Numbered from the stretch's first letter, positions 1 through 15,800 are shown. The stretch: DNA of 64,000 bases from Promerops cafer (GCA_013398275.1 VZSE01008498.1:453873-517872); one strand, 5' to 3'. Program-made: numbers and translations. Notes: generated by a model not told the origin, from the sequence alone.

Positions 1-794
1 ATATATGTGTATATATATAGACAGGCAAAGAACAACATCTATATATTTCTCAAGTAAATCTGAGGCTTCTATATTGACATCTGTTCTACTACATTTATTA
101 TAGAGCTGGCACAGAATCCTCTATGAGCTGGATTCTGGAGCCTAAAAGAAAGTCTGAACTGCACAAAGTTAAAGGTTCTTCTAGCCTTGCTTTAAATCTT
201 TAAAAAAACATCTACCAATTGAATTTCACTTTAAAATATTTATCTGAAAAAAATACTTTCCATTTTATTCCTTTTTCTCTGGGCTGACTAAAGAATCTAA
301 CATAGTATTTACAAAGGTTAACTAAAACAAAAGATCCACCAGATTTTTACCTGTGAAAACACACATTAATAAAACAATTGTTCAGAGTAGACATCTGTAT
401 ATACAAAACAGATGTATAAATGTAATATAGAGGCAACGTGCAAGGTCATATGTGCCACATTTTTGTGATTTCGTGCAATATTGTGCAATGAAAACTCATA
501 GTAGTTTTTAAATGTGTACTCAAGTGTTGGCACAGCTTTCAGTTATTTCATGCTGACATATACACTACAGTTTCATATAGAAAAAACATATTACATATTC
601 AAAGAAGAAAGAATTTTCATAGACAAATTAGTGAAATGGTTGTAAAGACCATGAAACAGCTACTACAAATACTCTCTTTAGATAACTGATTCTCCTTGAC
701 TGAAATACTAAATGTATTTGGGGATGAGGAGAGTAAATGATTATTTGTTTTCAGTAAAATGCTACTGATATCTAAATCTTATATCCTTACTTAC
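1..794 (-). other. STT3B intron 8 (partial)
   Basis: AT-rich intron sequence from the exon 8 donor to the window edge. It begins at the left with a short (TA)-rich tract. I see no other exon or repeat I can name; the next STT3B exon is outside. Confidence 0.85.
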
Positions 795-843
795 CCAGTG
801 TCCCACAATGAATAAAATCTGCCACTCCAAGGAGCAATATAAC
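795..843 (-). CDS. STT3B: STT3B coding exon 8 (residues 348-363 plus 2 nt)
   Basis: At 49 bp this is the smallest and leftmost exon visible. The acceptor is CTTTTTCAG|GT and the donor ACTGG|GTAAGT. It encodes GYIAPWSGRFYSLWDT plus two bases of the next Gly codon. GYIAPWSGRFYSLWD is a near-invariant STT3 segment at the start of the long external loop that later carries the SVSE motif. The next coding exon lies outside the window. Confidence 0.94.
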
Positions 844-3800
844 CTGAAAAAGAGAAGGAGGAAGAAAAACCTTTTTGCTGCCTAGGTTTTTAAATGCAGT
901 AATTTTTCTACTCCCTCAAGTTATAACACAAACCCAAAGAAATTTTCATTGAACTTGTAATATATGTGAACCATACCCACTGCATTAGGCAGGCTATAAA
1001 ATCTACCAACCATGAAGCAAGCTGGTTTTAGAACACACTTACAGGATCACATTGCACTTGTTAAGTACAATCTGAATATCAAGACACGCACACTTCCAAA
1101 AGTCAAAGCAATGCAATACTAAATATTGCTCAAATAATATGACAGTTAGCAAACTATACTCTGTGAAGGAGTATGAGGAAAAGAAAACATAATTGATAAG
1201 AGAGTATTTCATTTTTCTGAAATGTCAGAGCAGGAAACTGGGAACACTCTATAGCCAAAACACAAACACTAAATGAAACTTTGGTTTCCTTTTATTTCTC
1301 TCCTGGTGAATCTTCTTGTGGCATGGAATATAAAAGCTGCTATTAAGACATGCTGATAAGCTTTACGTATTATTTTATAGAACAAGGCTTTTAGATAAGT
1401 TGAATACGATAAGATGAAAAGAATCAGTGTAATTATTAGATGAAAGATAAAAATTATTATTAGAAGTTATTAGATGATTCTTAAATTTTTATTTCCACTT
1501 TGTTTGACACTGTTTCAGCTCCTCCTGAAGACAGATATGGACAAGGAGAAATAAGAGAAGGTTAAATCCTTTCATTATTACCCAAGTGTTTGTGCATGAC
1601 TCAGTAAGTCTTCCTTCTGTCTTACATTCAAAATTAGTATAATCTGATTGAAGGGTTTAGTTTAGTATCTAATTTAGACATTTAAATATTGTGGTTAATG
1701 TTCTAATACAAGATGTTTTTCCCTTCAGTCTTCAGATGAAAAGATTGCTCCCAATCCACTGCGTGCACATGAAGAAGGAGCTGTCAGCACCCAGGAACTA
1801 CTGGTTATGATCTTCTCTGGATGTAGACAGCCTTCACCTGAGGGTGCTGGAAGAGTTGGCCAATATGAGAGCTACCCACCATCTTCACCTGGGTCATGAG
1901 GGTGCCTGGTGCCTGGGAATTGGCTACTGCTGCTGCATCTCTAGGCAAGGCAGGAAGTTATATGCGGGAACCTACAGAGCAGTAACCGGAGCTGCTGAAA
2001 AGACCGTGTTACACAGCCTCCTGAAATACACTGATAAATGTTTTCCTCATTGCTCATTTATAGCTGAAGAAGAATGGACAGGACAAATGGACCAACAGTG
2101 GTTGAAAGCTGGCTGTCCTGACAGCTCAAGGTAGTACACAGTGGATCGGGGTCCAGCTGGTGGGTCATAAAAAGTAAAAATATCCCAGAAGCCAAAAGGA
2201 ACTGTGTTGAATTGAAAAGAATGGCTGATATGCCTTGTGGCAGGCAGGACTTCAGATCAAAACCTGAAGCTCATTCTTCCAGATGCTGAAGCTGGGATAA
2301 AAGGTCCAGATGTGGACACCCTCTTCTGCAAGAGGAGTATTAAGAAAATCTAGAGAGATCAGAGTGCTGTGAGGAGGTCAGGAGCCCAGATAGCACGGCC
2401 TGTCAGAAGCTGAGGGAACAAGGCCTGTTCCAGCTGATGAAGCAGGGATACCGATCAGTGAATTTCAGAAGATGAAATCAACACTTCCCAAGAACTGAAA
2501 CAGAATACATATTTGGCTGCATGCTGAGATTAGAAGCCAATTTTTCTTTTGATATGCCAGTCTGAAAACGCTGCTAACATATGCATGGAAAAGCAAATCA
2601 AACCACCATGTTTTAGAAGACTTTGAAATGAACAGAGATGCTAAGAATTCTTTTGGAATAATGATATCATAAGTAACAAGAATAAAACTGCTATTAAATA
2701 GTCCAAAGTGTTGAAACAACTACTTTAGGCTAAACCAAATGTTGATCATCTAGCTTACAAGCTGCAAAGGTAAATGAGTTTCACATTTATTTACCTGTGT
2801 ATGTCAAATAGATGACACTCAGGAATACAGTACCAGCAGCTAGTGAGACACCCAAGAAGAACAATGTCTGAAATTCTTGTTTTGTTAATCTGTCTCTCAG
2901 GTACTGCAAAAATGCATAAGCCTGCAGCAGTGCAAAAACACCTATGGAAAGAGGAAAGTTCTTGTTTAAGTGCTCAAAAGAAGCACAGCCATTAAAGCAA
3001 CCAGCATATTTGACAATATTTGAAATGGAAAAATAAACATAAGATACACCCTAACATCTAGAAACTAGCATAACATCACTTTCTGAAAAATAACCTTTAA
3101 TATTTAACAGGGATGGCACTTTCTTGCAAAAACAAAATCTTCCAATTAGAGAAAATATTCTAGTGGAGAGAATCACCTGAAAACCAGATTGCATTGATTA
3201 TGACAAGAATACAGGTTAACATACCTAGCTAGACGTGGTGAAAAATTAAGAGACAGACTTCAGGCAACACACAATGCTAATACAGAAATATATGCAAACT
3301 AAGCTACTGAATAAAACATGAGTAATTAATGAAAGAAAAAACCAAACAAATAAGTGTTAAGTCAACTGAATTATATAAAGTTAGTGTTGAAACATCAGAA
3401 TTCACTGGTGAAGCACCTGACACCCTCAAAAAGGCTGTTCAGAGTTTAACATTAACAACCCAGAACTTGGACATGGTATTTCAGTTATTATTCATTTCAC
3501 AGTATATAATCAGATCAATTCACTGATTAATCCCTTCAAAAGTGAAAATTCAATGCTTGCTGGCAGAGGAATAAAATAAAATGAAAGTGTATCGTCTTTC
3601 TTCAAATTAACAAAGAATTCGAGGTACACAATGAAATTCACTAGTTCTGAACTCCTAGAGGAAGACAAAAATTCTATCCACTAAATAAATGTAAAATTCT
3701 TCAGAATCCAAATATGGCTTGTTAATTTTTTCTTTTTCCATTATATTCAGATTGTTGCAAGTCTCCATTTTGAAAGTATTTTTGTGTTAAATTTTAATGA

Positions 3801-6800
3801 TGGTCCCATCACTGTCCCAAATACATTTTGGTAAGAGACTAATAGTAAGAAAAAAACCTGGGGAATCTAACAAACTGAACTGTATCACACAAACAATGCA
3901 TGCAGCTAAACTCAGTGTTAGCAGAGGTTATTGCTGTCAAGAAATCAAGATGTCTGACTGCCAACAACTATGGAAAAATCAACTTAAAGAAATCAAAAGA
4001 AACCCAAACAAGATTGAAATCAGTTATTTAAAAATCACCCTCCTGATTAGTAATTTAAGTAATTTGTATTTAGCCTGCTTTGAAAAATTACAGAAGACTA
4101 TCAACTCTAAAACCAAATCACTCAGTAAAAACTGTTACCAGTGTTTCAATTGTACAATGGAATGTTTCAATTGTACAGTTCGAAGGCAACATTGTATTGC
4201 AAACCAGCAGAGATTATCAATGTGTAAAGCAAGTGCTTGTCAGAATGCTAATTGATGCAGTCTTATGGAAGCATTTTACCTCCATTAGCTCACACAAAAA
4301 GAGGACAATGTGTCAATTCAAAAGAAAACTTTTAACAGACACTAAATTGTACCTCTTTCTTTAACAATTTGCTTTGTTAGCAGGTGTTTTTTCTAATACA
4401 AGGAAACAAAGCTGCAAGTGTTTGAGGTTTTCCTGTGTTAAGCAGGCTGTTGGATGCACAAGTTTCATTTTCTTACCTGCAGCTGCCATGTGTTCACTTG
4501 TTCTAATTGGCTGAAATCCCACAAAAGGTATCTGCATCGATAATATTAACCCCACAATGTAGAAAGTGCTATATGCTAGGAGAGAAAAATGTGAGGAGAG
4601 GGGAAGAGAAAGATGGGAACAAAATTAATACATGTTTGAAAAAGCATTGGCTCCATCTTCAAAGAAAAGTCCATCTTCTCCCCTAAGCTCACTGGCAGCA
4701 AAACAGAACTGTACTATGCTAAATATTTCAGCCATCCTAATTACTTTTTTCTTCTTTGACTAGAATAAAGCTGTATTGCAACCAATTTTAGTGGATGTAG
4801 CAGAGTATTATTCTTTCTAATTGCACTGTTTTTTCTCCTCCTAGGAAAGTAAGCCATTTACCTAAGATTCTCCAGCTTCAAAAAAGCTTTTTCTTCCCAT
4901 CTTGTTTTTGAGAGTCATGGATGTAGAAAGAACTCTCAAATAACAAGTGACATAGGAAGCTTTCTATATGAGGAGAAATTGAAGGGACCAGACCTCAAAA
5001 AAGAAAATATTTAAGAGTCCGCTACTTCTTTAGAAAACGCAACTACCCACCATTATTCCTTATTTAACACAGGAGCAGAGGGAATGCAAGAAACGAAACA
5101 ACAGTAGAGTTAAAAATTAGTATTAAGCATATGTATTGATAGATCTGTATCAACCCTGGGGATTTATAACCCTCCAGAAAACAGAGGCCAAGAGCATCAT
5201 TAATTACTATTATTAATATGAATTCTTACTGCATATGCATTAACATTCATATACTTTATTTTGAAGGGAGTTTTGGTCCTCAATATTACAGGGTGAAGGA
5301 GAGACGGAAGGGGAAGATAAAATTATAAAATTTGAAAAGCCATGAGGCTGATTACATTTGAAGTAACCAGCCAACCTAAAGTCCAAATGAAGTTCTGTTC
5401 CTCCTGTGGCAAACAGCAATAATCCACCTGTCAGGTTTTTAAACTCCTACAAATCCTAAGCCACTATCTGGCTATAGATAGCCTGGATCTTATGAAGAGG
5501 TCCCAGTTCTCATAGAGTCCTTTAGGAACCTCCATGAGATCAGTTCTGTGGAGTGCATCATTGAGCAGTGGTGTGATTTCCATAGCACCTATGTGGTCTC
5601 GCTGAGGGATTATACTCCCAGGGCACTCTCTGAGTTCCAAACCAGTCACAAGTGATGGGGATGATGTTTCCAAGCACTCGGTTTATTCTTTCAAGCACCT
5701 GTATTGCACAGCTTGGCCTAGCTACTCATCTATGCCCTCTTAAGTCACTGAAAGGAATTTTTCCTGTAGGAAGCTCAATTTTTGTATAATTCACTACAAC
5801 ATAAATAATTTACTGTACCAAGCAACCGTTACAACACTGCCATCCTGTGGAAGTTCAATGATTGGCATAAATCACTACATTTTGCATTTGTTAGACCACT
5901 GTAAATCATCATTTTTAAGCCCAGTCCTGCAACCACTGTACTCGCCATGTGCACTTCCTACCCCCACCCCAATCCCTTACTTCCACTTCTTTCAAAAAGC
6001 TACATACTGCCTGACACTGAAAAGATTATTAAAAAAAGGTAATTTACACAACATGACAATTTTTCTAGGAACTTAGAAACTTCAGGATAATATATCATCA
6101 CAAACTTTTCATGTTCCTTTATATTCTACAGTTTGCACAGTGTTTGTAAAAAAAAGAAGTTAGTTTTGATTCCTGCATGCTGTTCTTATGGTTATAACTT
6201 TGACCAACTCCAGAACAAAACCATTCTGACCTACTATGGATAAAGTCATTTTACAAAGAATTTAATTTGCAGTACACCACACAAACACAGGAAAGACCTA
6301 CTGAAAAGCTTCTCCAGAGAGTATGATCATATATTGGCCACATACTTTCAATTAATGGATTACAATCACCAGAAATAAACACTCAATCTGAAATTTTAGA
6401 ATGCTGAAGGAGTTGATACAAATATATGCCTGTTCACTGTTTGAATGATAAAATCCAAGACATATAACAAGGCATTATTGAAATGAAGTTTTAAATGCTA
6501 GAAGATCCTCAAGTATTTTATTAAATATTCTGATAATTATACAGAACCTAAAAAAATTGTATGAAAAACTATAAAATTGAAGTGTGCAAACATAACAAAT
6601 CTATACCCTTCCAAGAGTAAAACCATTTATTTTTTAAATATATGAGAAACTAAAGAGAGACTACAAAAATAGAAAATAGTATCACTGGTTGCTGTATCTG
6701 AATGAAGAGGTTCTTCACCTCTCTGCTAATACACTGGAATTGTAAGCACTTGTTCATAACGATTAAACTAGAGGATCTGAATGAAAGACACTGGCCATTG

Positions 6801-9800
6801 TCAAGATGAAAAAATAAAAGCACCGCTTGAGCTTTCAAATGGAGGTAGCATCATCACTGTTTGATGCCAAATGGGTCAGAAGCCATCTGGCTAATAAAGT
6901 CATCTGCCTTCCAGCCCTAAAGTATTTTAAAATTGGCAAACCCTTCACATTCTGGAAATTTTTATTCATTACATGATTCTGAATTACACTCCCAGATATA
7001 TCAATCATGTCTCATTAACCTTTTCCTTGGTGTATGAACATTCTTATGAAAAATATATACCAGGAAACCACCACTATTTTGAAAAATTTGGTTCTGCCAA
7101 ATACTGTTCTCTACGTTTGTGTTATGTTGGATTAAACTTAACCTTAATAAAAGGCTCATGGCTCATGCTAGCTTGAAATAAATTTAAACAACTGATCTAG
7201 AGATTAAAACCCCCAAAATTCTCCATAATAGTAAAAAGAATGTAGATTTTACTAGCTCTTGTCAGCTGACAATATTTTTCAGAAGTTTTAGCTGCATATG
7301 GATAGTTTTTTAAGAATTACAAGACTGCTGCAGGCACAGTACCAACTGCAACAGAAACTCCCCAAATCTCTTTTTTCTCCCTGTTTCAAGGAGCTTTTGT
7401 AAACTCTTCTCCCTATCTGAATAGTTTGGAGGTGAAGCACACTTGAGTTTCCTCTCAGAAATGCTTGAACAGTCTTACCTGTTTTACAAAAACATCCTGT
7501 TAAACAAACCTAGAAATGACATAGTAATGTGAGACGTACAGACTTCTCTAGGGCTTCCCATGAAAGCTTAAATTAAGACAGCAGTTGCAATGAAACAGCA
7601 GAGCACTGATCACATTTTCATTCTGACAACTCCATGGCAGCACATATCCCTCACTGCTGAAGGGCAATAACAACTCAAAACACTGCAGCTATTTGCAAAA
7701 CAAACATCTGCCAAACCCTTTAATTCCTATGAACATGCAGTACTATTTTCCCCACATGAGTTCAAAGACTAGTTCATTTAAAGCTGAAAAAGCAAGAGCA
7801 CTCATTCTTTATTGTTTCTGGCTACCATATTGCTTCAGGATTTTATAATTAGTTGATTTAATTTTCTCTTGCCTAATTCATAGAAATCAGAAAATGAAAA
7901 TATTCAATAAAACAATTTTAAAAGAAGAACAAGATAAATTACTTTCCCCTTAAGTTAGGAAGAAGTAGTTAATGAAGAAGTTAAGTAATACTAACATTAA
8001 AAACTAAAGATGGGTTATAGCTTCTTTCTCTCTCTTTTTAATTGTAATGAATTTCCAATTCTCAATTACATAGATTAACAAAGAAGTACGGAAGCAATAA
8101 TTATAGTTTTGATAACAAAAATTCAAAACTGAACTTGAGTAAATTGAGCAATTATTGTGGTATATAATGGTTCATATATATGTACATAAAGTAATTTCTC
8201 CAGCAGGGAGTTAAAATAATTAAAAGTACAAACATAAAACAATATTAAAATGAGGAATGAAAATGTATTTACAAATGTGAAACACTTTGTGATTACGCTT
8301 CAGCACACATTATGTTCTCCACCTACCTATAGTAAAGGCTACACATTAAAAAATGTTCCAGCCAACTTCTAAATCTCTGAATACCTGGGTTGCTTACTAA
8401 TTATTCCATTCACACACCTACATCATGGCCGACTGATTTTATTGGTGAAGTGTCAGTAAAAGCAGTTTACACAGTATTTGAATGTCAGGCAAATCAATAA
8501 AAAAGTTAGGCTCCCAGGATCCCTATTCACACATTCCTGAAACTGGAAGGAAGGCTGACCAATTAATCCAATAAAATTTTAAGGATTCCCATGGAGTGGA
8601 CAGACTCCTACTGCTTGCCTCGTCTCAGTGATGTAAAACTCACACGGCTGCTTAAAATTTCCTGTGTCTTTATCTATATGTTTGCATAATTTCTGCTGGA
8701 TAACTTTTGAAAATACCAATTGCTTTATATATGTGGAAAAGAAAAGAATATAAAACATTATTAAAAGGCACACATGTAATGCATATTTAAAAGATATTAA
8801 CAGGTTTCTTTTACATCAAACCACCCATTTTTCTTTCCCATGGACTAGAAAGGAAAAAATTAATTAGCAGCTACATATACGACATTTTGGAAGTGTGAGT
8901 ATGTTTCAACTCCTTATTTCCATGTTGTAGAAAATAACTGACTATAATCAGTAATCAAAGTAAAACAGCTCAATCTGATATGCAATTACTTAACACCCAC
9001 TTGATACAAAACACATCGGTACAATAATTTCGTACCTCATGTTTAAGTATTTGAGAATGACTTTGCAATGAACAGAACTTACCAATGTAGACTCTCCTGC
9101 TGTATCTCTGCATCAGCAACAGAACAAACACATGCAGTGGAATAAGGTTGATGATGAAAACATAACCACCCCATGCAGAGACCTACGACAAATGGAACAG
9201 GAAATTAGATCTGAAAATATCTGCAAATTCTTCAGACAGCCCATGCTGGAATTATACATCTTGATAGTCTAACAAGAAAACACAAAGCTCATCTACACAA
9301 GCAGTCAGAACTACCAGAATTCTTCTCAATATATATTATTAAAGAAAAACAAACGACAACAAAGCCCATGTATCAGAGGTGTTTGAAATGGGCTGATGGA
9401 TTTCCTAGGCTACCCTTCCTGGATCTCCTTCCAAGCTGATCTGGTCATACTGGCAATGAGAATGTGATGCTGGAGGCCTTTCCCAATGGTGAAGGCCACA
9501 AGACAAGGCAGTGGTAGGATCTGTAGGGCCACGAGTTGGACTTTGATGATCTTTGTGGGTCCCTTCCAACTCAGCATATTCTATGATCTCATGTAGGATC
9601 CAAAACTTTCTTTTGACAAATTCAGCACCATGCACTTTTTGCTGAGGACAGGGACGATTATCTCCAGATAGAGAGGGGAAAGGGAGCAAGGTACACCTCC
9701 AGGAGCAGAACTCTGGGACCAGAGCAGCCAATGCAGGTTGCAGTGTAAGGAAATAAACAAAAGGAAGAGTACGGATGCACATGAAAGCAGGACTGAGCAC

Positions 9801-12800
9801 TGTGGAATGATATACAACAATATTATACACATTGCAAACCTGTGGTAACAAGAGCTGTTGAGAAGGACTGCTATGGTGTACTTAGAACTTAAACACTACA
9901 CTGTTATTAACAGATCAGTGATTGCTGGTTTAGGTAAGGATTTAATGAGCTATCATTACAATGTGTTATCTAAATTCCTAGCATATTTAGAAGGGCTCAT
10001 ATTGACTAGACAATCTGTATTTTAACATGTCCTCTTGACAAATTACAGTCTAGACTTCTCCCATATGCACCATGTCTACCCTAGATCTTCATTTTTAGCA
10101 TGCAGTTGCTAATGTGGTTTTCACTTTATTTGTACTTTAGGGTTTAGATTCATGTAGCTATTTTTAAAGCCCTAGAATCCAAAAAGAAAACCTAATTACT
10201 ATGCTCTATAGAACAGATTATAAAAAAACCATGAGGCCAAGTATTACTGTCTTTTGACACTAATACTACAAACCCCAGCATTTCAAAATTTATGGTAAGT
10301 AATTCAGACAATGTGAAACAAGTAGAATAAAATAATCTAAATTTTCTAGTAACTCATTTCAGATTATCAAAATCCTATTGCCTAATTACTTGTATGAACT
10401 ATCATGGTTTACACAGGTAAGTTTATTTAATGGGAGAAAACACTGTATAAAGACAGGTCAGAGAGAATGGAGTTTAAACATGCAAACAGAACACTGTCAA
10501 ATTCAGGGAAAGGTTTGAAGGAAGGAGGTTGCAGTTTGCATGGACCAGAGACCTGCATCCCTAATTATCAAAATATGAACCCAAATCTAAGCACTGAAAA
10601 TTATACTGAAGATGTACTTTGGAACTTTAAAAAAAAACCCTGAGGCATCCTCACAGATTGGCAAAAAGAGTGGAGACATGCTATTACTCCTACAGGATTG
10701 CTTCAATGTAAAGCTTTCTTTTATTTTACCTCCTTGTCATGAAAAGCCATATGAAGCAGAAGCTGATGAAGTAAAATAAAGGCTAAAAATATAAATCCAA
10801 GGAGAAAACACCCTTCTCTCTATTGAATGAAATGCAAGGCTATGAGTCAAATTACCACAGGGAGTTAGGTATATATTATAAGGCAGATTTAGTTATCAGG
10901 AAAGATTTGTCAGTTCATGCAATATCCATTTGCCTTTCAAGCTGTTCTTCAAACTTCCCATTCAAGGACTGACTCTTAGTACCTCAAACTTGTGATTTGA
11001 TTTAAATTCCAACTTACACTGAAAATGACTAATTCCATCAGAGGAAGACAAATTATTACAATGTAACAAATAGTACAATTATGCTTTGTTCTAAAAATTT
11101 ACTCAAGCAAAATATCTAGAAGGGCAACTCCACAAAATTCATTCCAAAAGTGAAATATAATGTAGGGAAAGCCATCAGCTACGTGGTATGAAGTAGATAC
11201 AAGCAATAAAATTCTATCATCTAATCACTGAGATATAAAGCTAAGCTACAGACGAATCTGAACCTTTCATGAGCTGATAGAACCTGAAAGGAAAACAACA
11301 GCACACCCCGTTTACATTCAAGGATTGATTGTCATGATGATATTGATTCTTAAGTTCTAATGCCATGTACACACACGATCACATACTCTCACATACAATC
11401 CCACACACCGAGATGGTAGGAACCTGTTACTGTGTGATTTCTTTTAGCAGTAAAATTGTTAAAGTATTGTATTTCTTATCTGTATGTTTATGAAAGTACT
11501 TTTAGAGAATCTTACCAATAAGTTGGCACAATATAAAAAAATACTGTGCTATATAAATATAACAATTCAAAAACTTACTTGCAGCTTTTGTACTGCACTT
11601 AAATATGTATCAGAGCTAGAGGACCTTTTCAATATAATGCTATATAAGCAGCAATGCTGTGTATACAGAAGTGGCTCTCTATTAAGTAATGTGGCAAAAA
11701 GGAGGAGAAATGGACCAAAATAAATGTACTCTTAACAAGAAATAGCTATCTTAGCTTCTTTGGTGACAAACACAAGGCTATTATTTCCTATATTAACTGC
11801 AAAAGTCTCCCAGGAAACCAAATGGACATTAAAGGAAAATGGACATCTAGAAGAAAACTAGACAGAATCCAGACAACCTTTGAATTAACCTTGACTTTAA
11901 GGCACATAAACCAATCCAGAAGTTCCTTGTTTTTGCAAACCTAGTTACCTAATGATAGAAAAGCAGTATTTGAGACCTCAATCTTAACTGTCACCAAGCA
12001 ATTAGCCTGGCTCTCCCACCACTGGCTATTCTGAGGATAATTTATTTTTCATACAGCCACAAAAACTTTATCAGTTAGGGGAAAAAAAAAGATGTTTGAT
12101 CCAAACAGGAGGATTCTTCAAGTCTAAGGTTTCAGAAGATGGAGGAGAGGGAAAACCAATTCCCTCCATTTTTCTATTATTTTCATCTCCTCATTTTTAC
12201 AACTGTTTTCCCCCTCTATTAGCCCTTAGGAATATCTCTGCAATAGCCTTCATTTTCATAGATGAAGAATGAAAAGGGCATTTATGATCATTTATTATGA
12301 CATTGAAGTTATTCATCAGTTCTGGTGGTAAGCTTTACTTTATGGCATAATTATACCCACAGACATAGCTTTCAAAATGATAAAAATGTAACTTTGTCCT
12401 TACATTCTAAATATTCTGATTATTATTGCATTATAGTAATGATACACAGACACATAAATATAAAAATTATACCTTAATTTACCTGTACCCAAATAAAAAT
12501 CCAACTGAATCAGAGCACCTATTCACAGTACGGGAAAAATTTGTAAGGAAAGTTATGATATTTAATTTTTTTTTTCCAAAAATTGTTTTAGTCATGTTGA
12601 TTTAAATACTTTACCTATTATGTTGTTTAGTCATATATTTAAGGTTTTAATAACAATACAAACCAACAATTTTATATTATGGCTCCAACAAAGATGAAAA
12701 TATCCTTCTCTTCTTTGTCAACATATGATTATGTAAGTAACTCAAATAATTTAGCTATTATATATATATAAAAGCCTTACCATGTAAAAGTAGGATAGAC

Positions 12801-15800
12801 AGCAGCAGATTGTCCAAAAGACTGACCCAGTTTTCACAGACTTCACCTGGAAAAATAACCAAGTATTTATGAATGACAAATCCTGGACAATACTCTGAAG
12901 TTTAATTCCAAAGCAATTGTCAAGAGAACTTCTTTAGCCCACATCAAGTCATATTTTATGCTTCTGAACTGACGTCCATAAAGTCATAACACAAATGCAG
13001 TTCTTTCACACACAAAAGGAGGTTAGGTGTATTTCTCTAGCAAAAGCATACAATCCAACTCTCTGCCTTATGATCAGATGTAGAAAGGTAGTTGCAATGG
13101 CTCTGTGCTACTTTCTCTGAAATGTAAGAGCTCTTTATAATTCTAAGTGAAGACCATCCATGCCTTAATTCATCTGGCATCTGACCCAACTCTGCCATTA
13201 TGGACAAAAGAGCTATTCTGTAAGTTCAAAAAACTCACTTAGGGTTAACAAGAGCATCCAGATACTACTAAAAGTTTAAGCAGGATCCAGAAACTGCCCC
13301 AGGCAGTTTTGAATTTGTCTGAAACTGATGGGGGTGACTGTGCTGAGGGAGAACAGGAATGAAGAACAGACATTAAAAAAAGCTAGAAAGATGTCTATAA
13401 AATGTATTTGATTCTACAACAGTTCATGCAAACTGTATTGCACTCTGCAGTTTAGTTAAATACGCATTCCATGAGAACAGATAACTGCTATCATATCTCA
13501 GTTACTCTAAAGTAACAATATAGGTTGATTCTATTATGGTTATCAAACACAGCACACCCTTCCAGCTTCAGCTTATTCTAAAACCAGATTTTAAAAAACT
13601 GCATTTAAGTAACACCAGTCACTCAGTCAAGAAAAAATTCAATTCTCTTCCATTATATTCCTACCAACTATATCCCAAGTATGAAATATTCTAAAGCTAA
13701 AACATGTGTGAATATGCATCTGCTTATGAAAACCAGAACTCTTGACAAAACTATGGAGAAAATTGTAGTGACCATGCACTTACTTACATGGAGCCACTCT
13801 AAATGAAAAATGCAGGAATTCCAGAATACACAAGAGACAGTACCCTACAGTGTCTGTGCTGAATTAACAATATAGTTATACTATTTTTGTTATTTCCAAA
13901 GTAGGTTCAACAGTCCAGAAAAACTCCAGCTTCCCTAAACTCCCTCCTGCAAAACTACCTTACAGAGGAAATTCTACACAGATTGAGGAGAAGCAGACAT
14001 GCCACTTTAGCAAGCAGGCAAATTAAAGGACATAAGACTGTTTTTTTAAACACACAAGTAACACTAATATCTGACTCTACACAGCTTTGACTATGAATTT
14101 GGATACTTAACTCAAAGCCCAGGCACTCCATACAGTCAAAAGTCTTTCCAGAAGACAATTCAAAGCATTTCATATATAAGGAGGCTAACATTTGATGCAA
14201 ACAATACTAATACCTCCAAACCAAAAAACAAACAACCCCTCTCTTGTTTGCTTTAAACTTATAGACTCATCATCATTTTTATTACTACTACAGGACACAC
14301 ATACTTCAGTGGAACCATGCTTTTACACAGCAAACTGAAGAGCATGATTATGGAGTGGTTCAGATCATGTGACTTCTCAGTACTTGCCTAATCAAGAGCC
14401 AAGGGGAAGAGGGATGAGACGGAGCAAAATAAGAATTCAATGGATTCTAAGAAAAATCAGTCATTTGGTTGGAGGAGGAACCAAAAAACCTTTCCAAAGC
14501 AAAAGACTCAGCAATTACTTACCCATAAATAGTATGTGAACTGCAGTGCAAAAATAGCTATGCCTTCATTGTCAAACGATCCTGCTACTGATCGGGATAT
14601 GTAACCTGGAACTATGGCGATAAAACAGGCAGCTAAAAGCCCCGCTCCCTGGTTCCACAGTTCTCTGGTGAGCAGGAAAGTAGAAATAGCTGTAAGGCCG
14701 CTAAAAACTGGTGCTAGAAACACACATACATCTCTTATATGGACTGTCACATTAAGCATATTTAAAATCCAATGTATAAGGCCTGCTGTCACCATCAGTC
14801 CTGGGTATACCTATATGGAGATAAAAACCAAAACAAACCGGAACACTAGGTTATTATAGAAAACTGTCAAGGTATGTTTGTTTACAAAGAACCTACAGTG
14901 AAACAATAATTTTTAATTTTAAATAATTTATAATTTAATTTTTAATAATAATTTTTAAGCTGATATAAGCAGTGAGTATTAGCATAAGCTAACAGAATTA
15001 TTTTAGTACTACTTTAATTGTGTTTTGACAACACCACTGAATACCCTAGGCTCTTTTAATTTTATCTAAATGCTAACAATAACATATAATCTACTTCATA
15101 AATGAATGAGCAGCATACAGATAATATCCCATCTCGCTTGACATTTATCATACAATTAAAAGAATTTGTCGTTAAGGTATGGAAGCAGAAACCAAAATCT
15201 GCAAGAGAATTTCAAGCCAGCTACCAGTTTTAAGGAAAAAAATAAACCAAGCCCCAAAAGCCTAAAACATCAAGAAGAAACCCAAGATTTCCCAGTCATA
15301 TCCATTTTCCTTTAAAGTATACCACGCTATTCTTTCACTTCTTGGTACCAATGGGGAAAGAAAATGTGCTTCAACAAGACTTAATTTTTTAAAGTTGAAA
15401 AGTTGATGGTCAGGCAATTGACTACTATATTTTTGCAGGATATCTGTAGACATCTTTGGATATGAAAGATTAAAACAAAGTCCTGTAAAATTGAATTAAG
15501 ATGTGCTCCAGGAAAGGTAGCATAGACTTACACAAATCTATTGAATCCACCATAGAATATTGGAGACCTTTAGAATATTCTTAATAGGAATTCTACCCTC
15601 CCACATTTATCAACATTAGAAAAATCAATACATCCTAGAAAAGTTAATATGTACTTCACCTGCCTTAGCTTCTTTCAAAAACTAAGAAGGAAATTGTACT
15701 AAATTAAATTAACAGATGACTGAACATTCCCCTGCATATATTTCAATTCTTTTTCTTAAGAGGTTTTATTTTGTATAAGACAGGTATGGAAAACATGCAC

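Noticed and set aside
3797..4255. 152-codon plus-strand open frame in intron 6
   Set aside because: Antisense to STT3B, low-complexity composition, no family recognised, overlaps a short repeat.
9405..9851. 148-codon minus-strand open frame
   Set aside because: Partly antisense to a CR1-like 3' end; no domain recognised.
14614..14859. 81-codon plus-strand open frame across exon 3
   Set aside because: Antisense shadow of the highly conserved STT3B exon 3.
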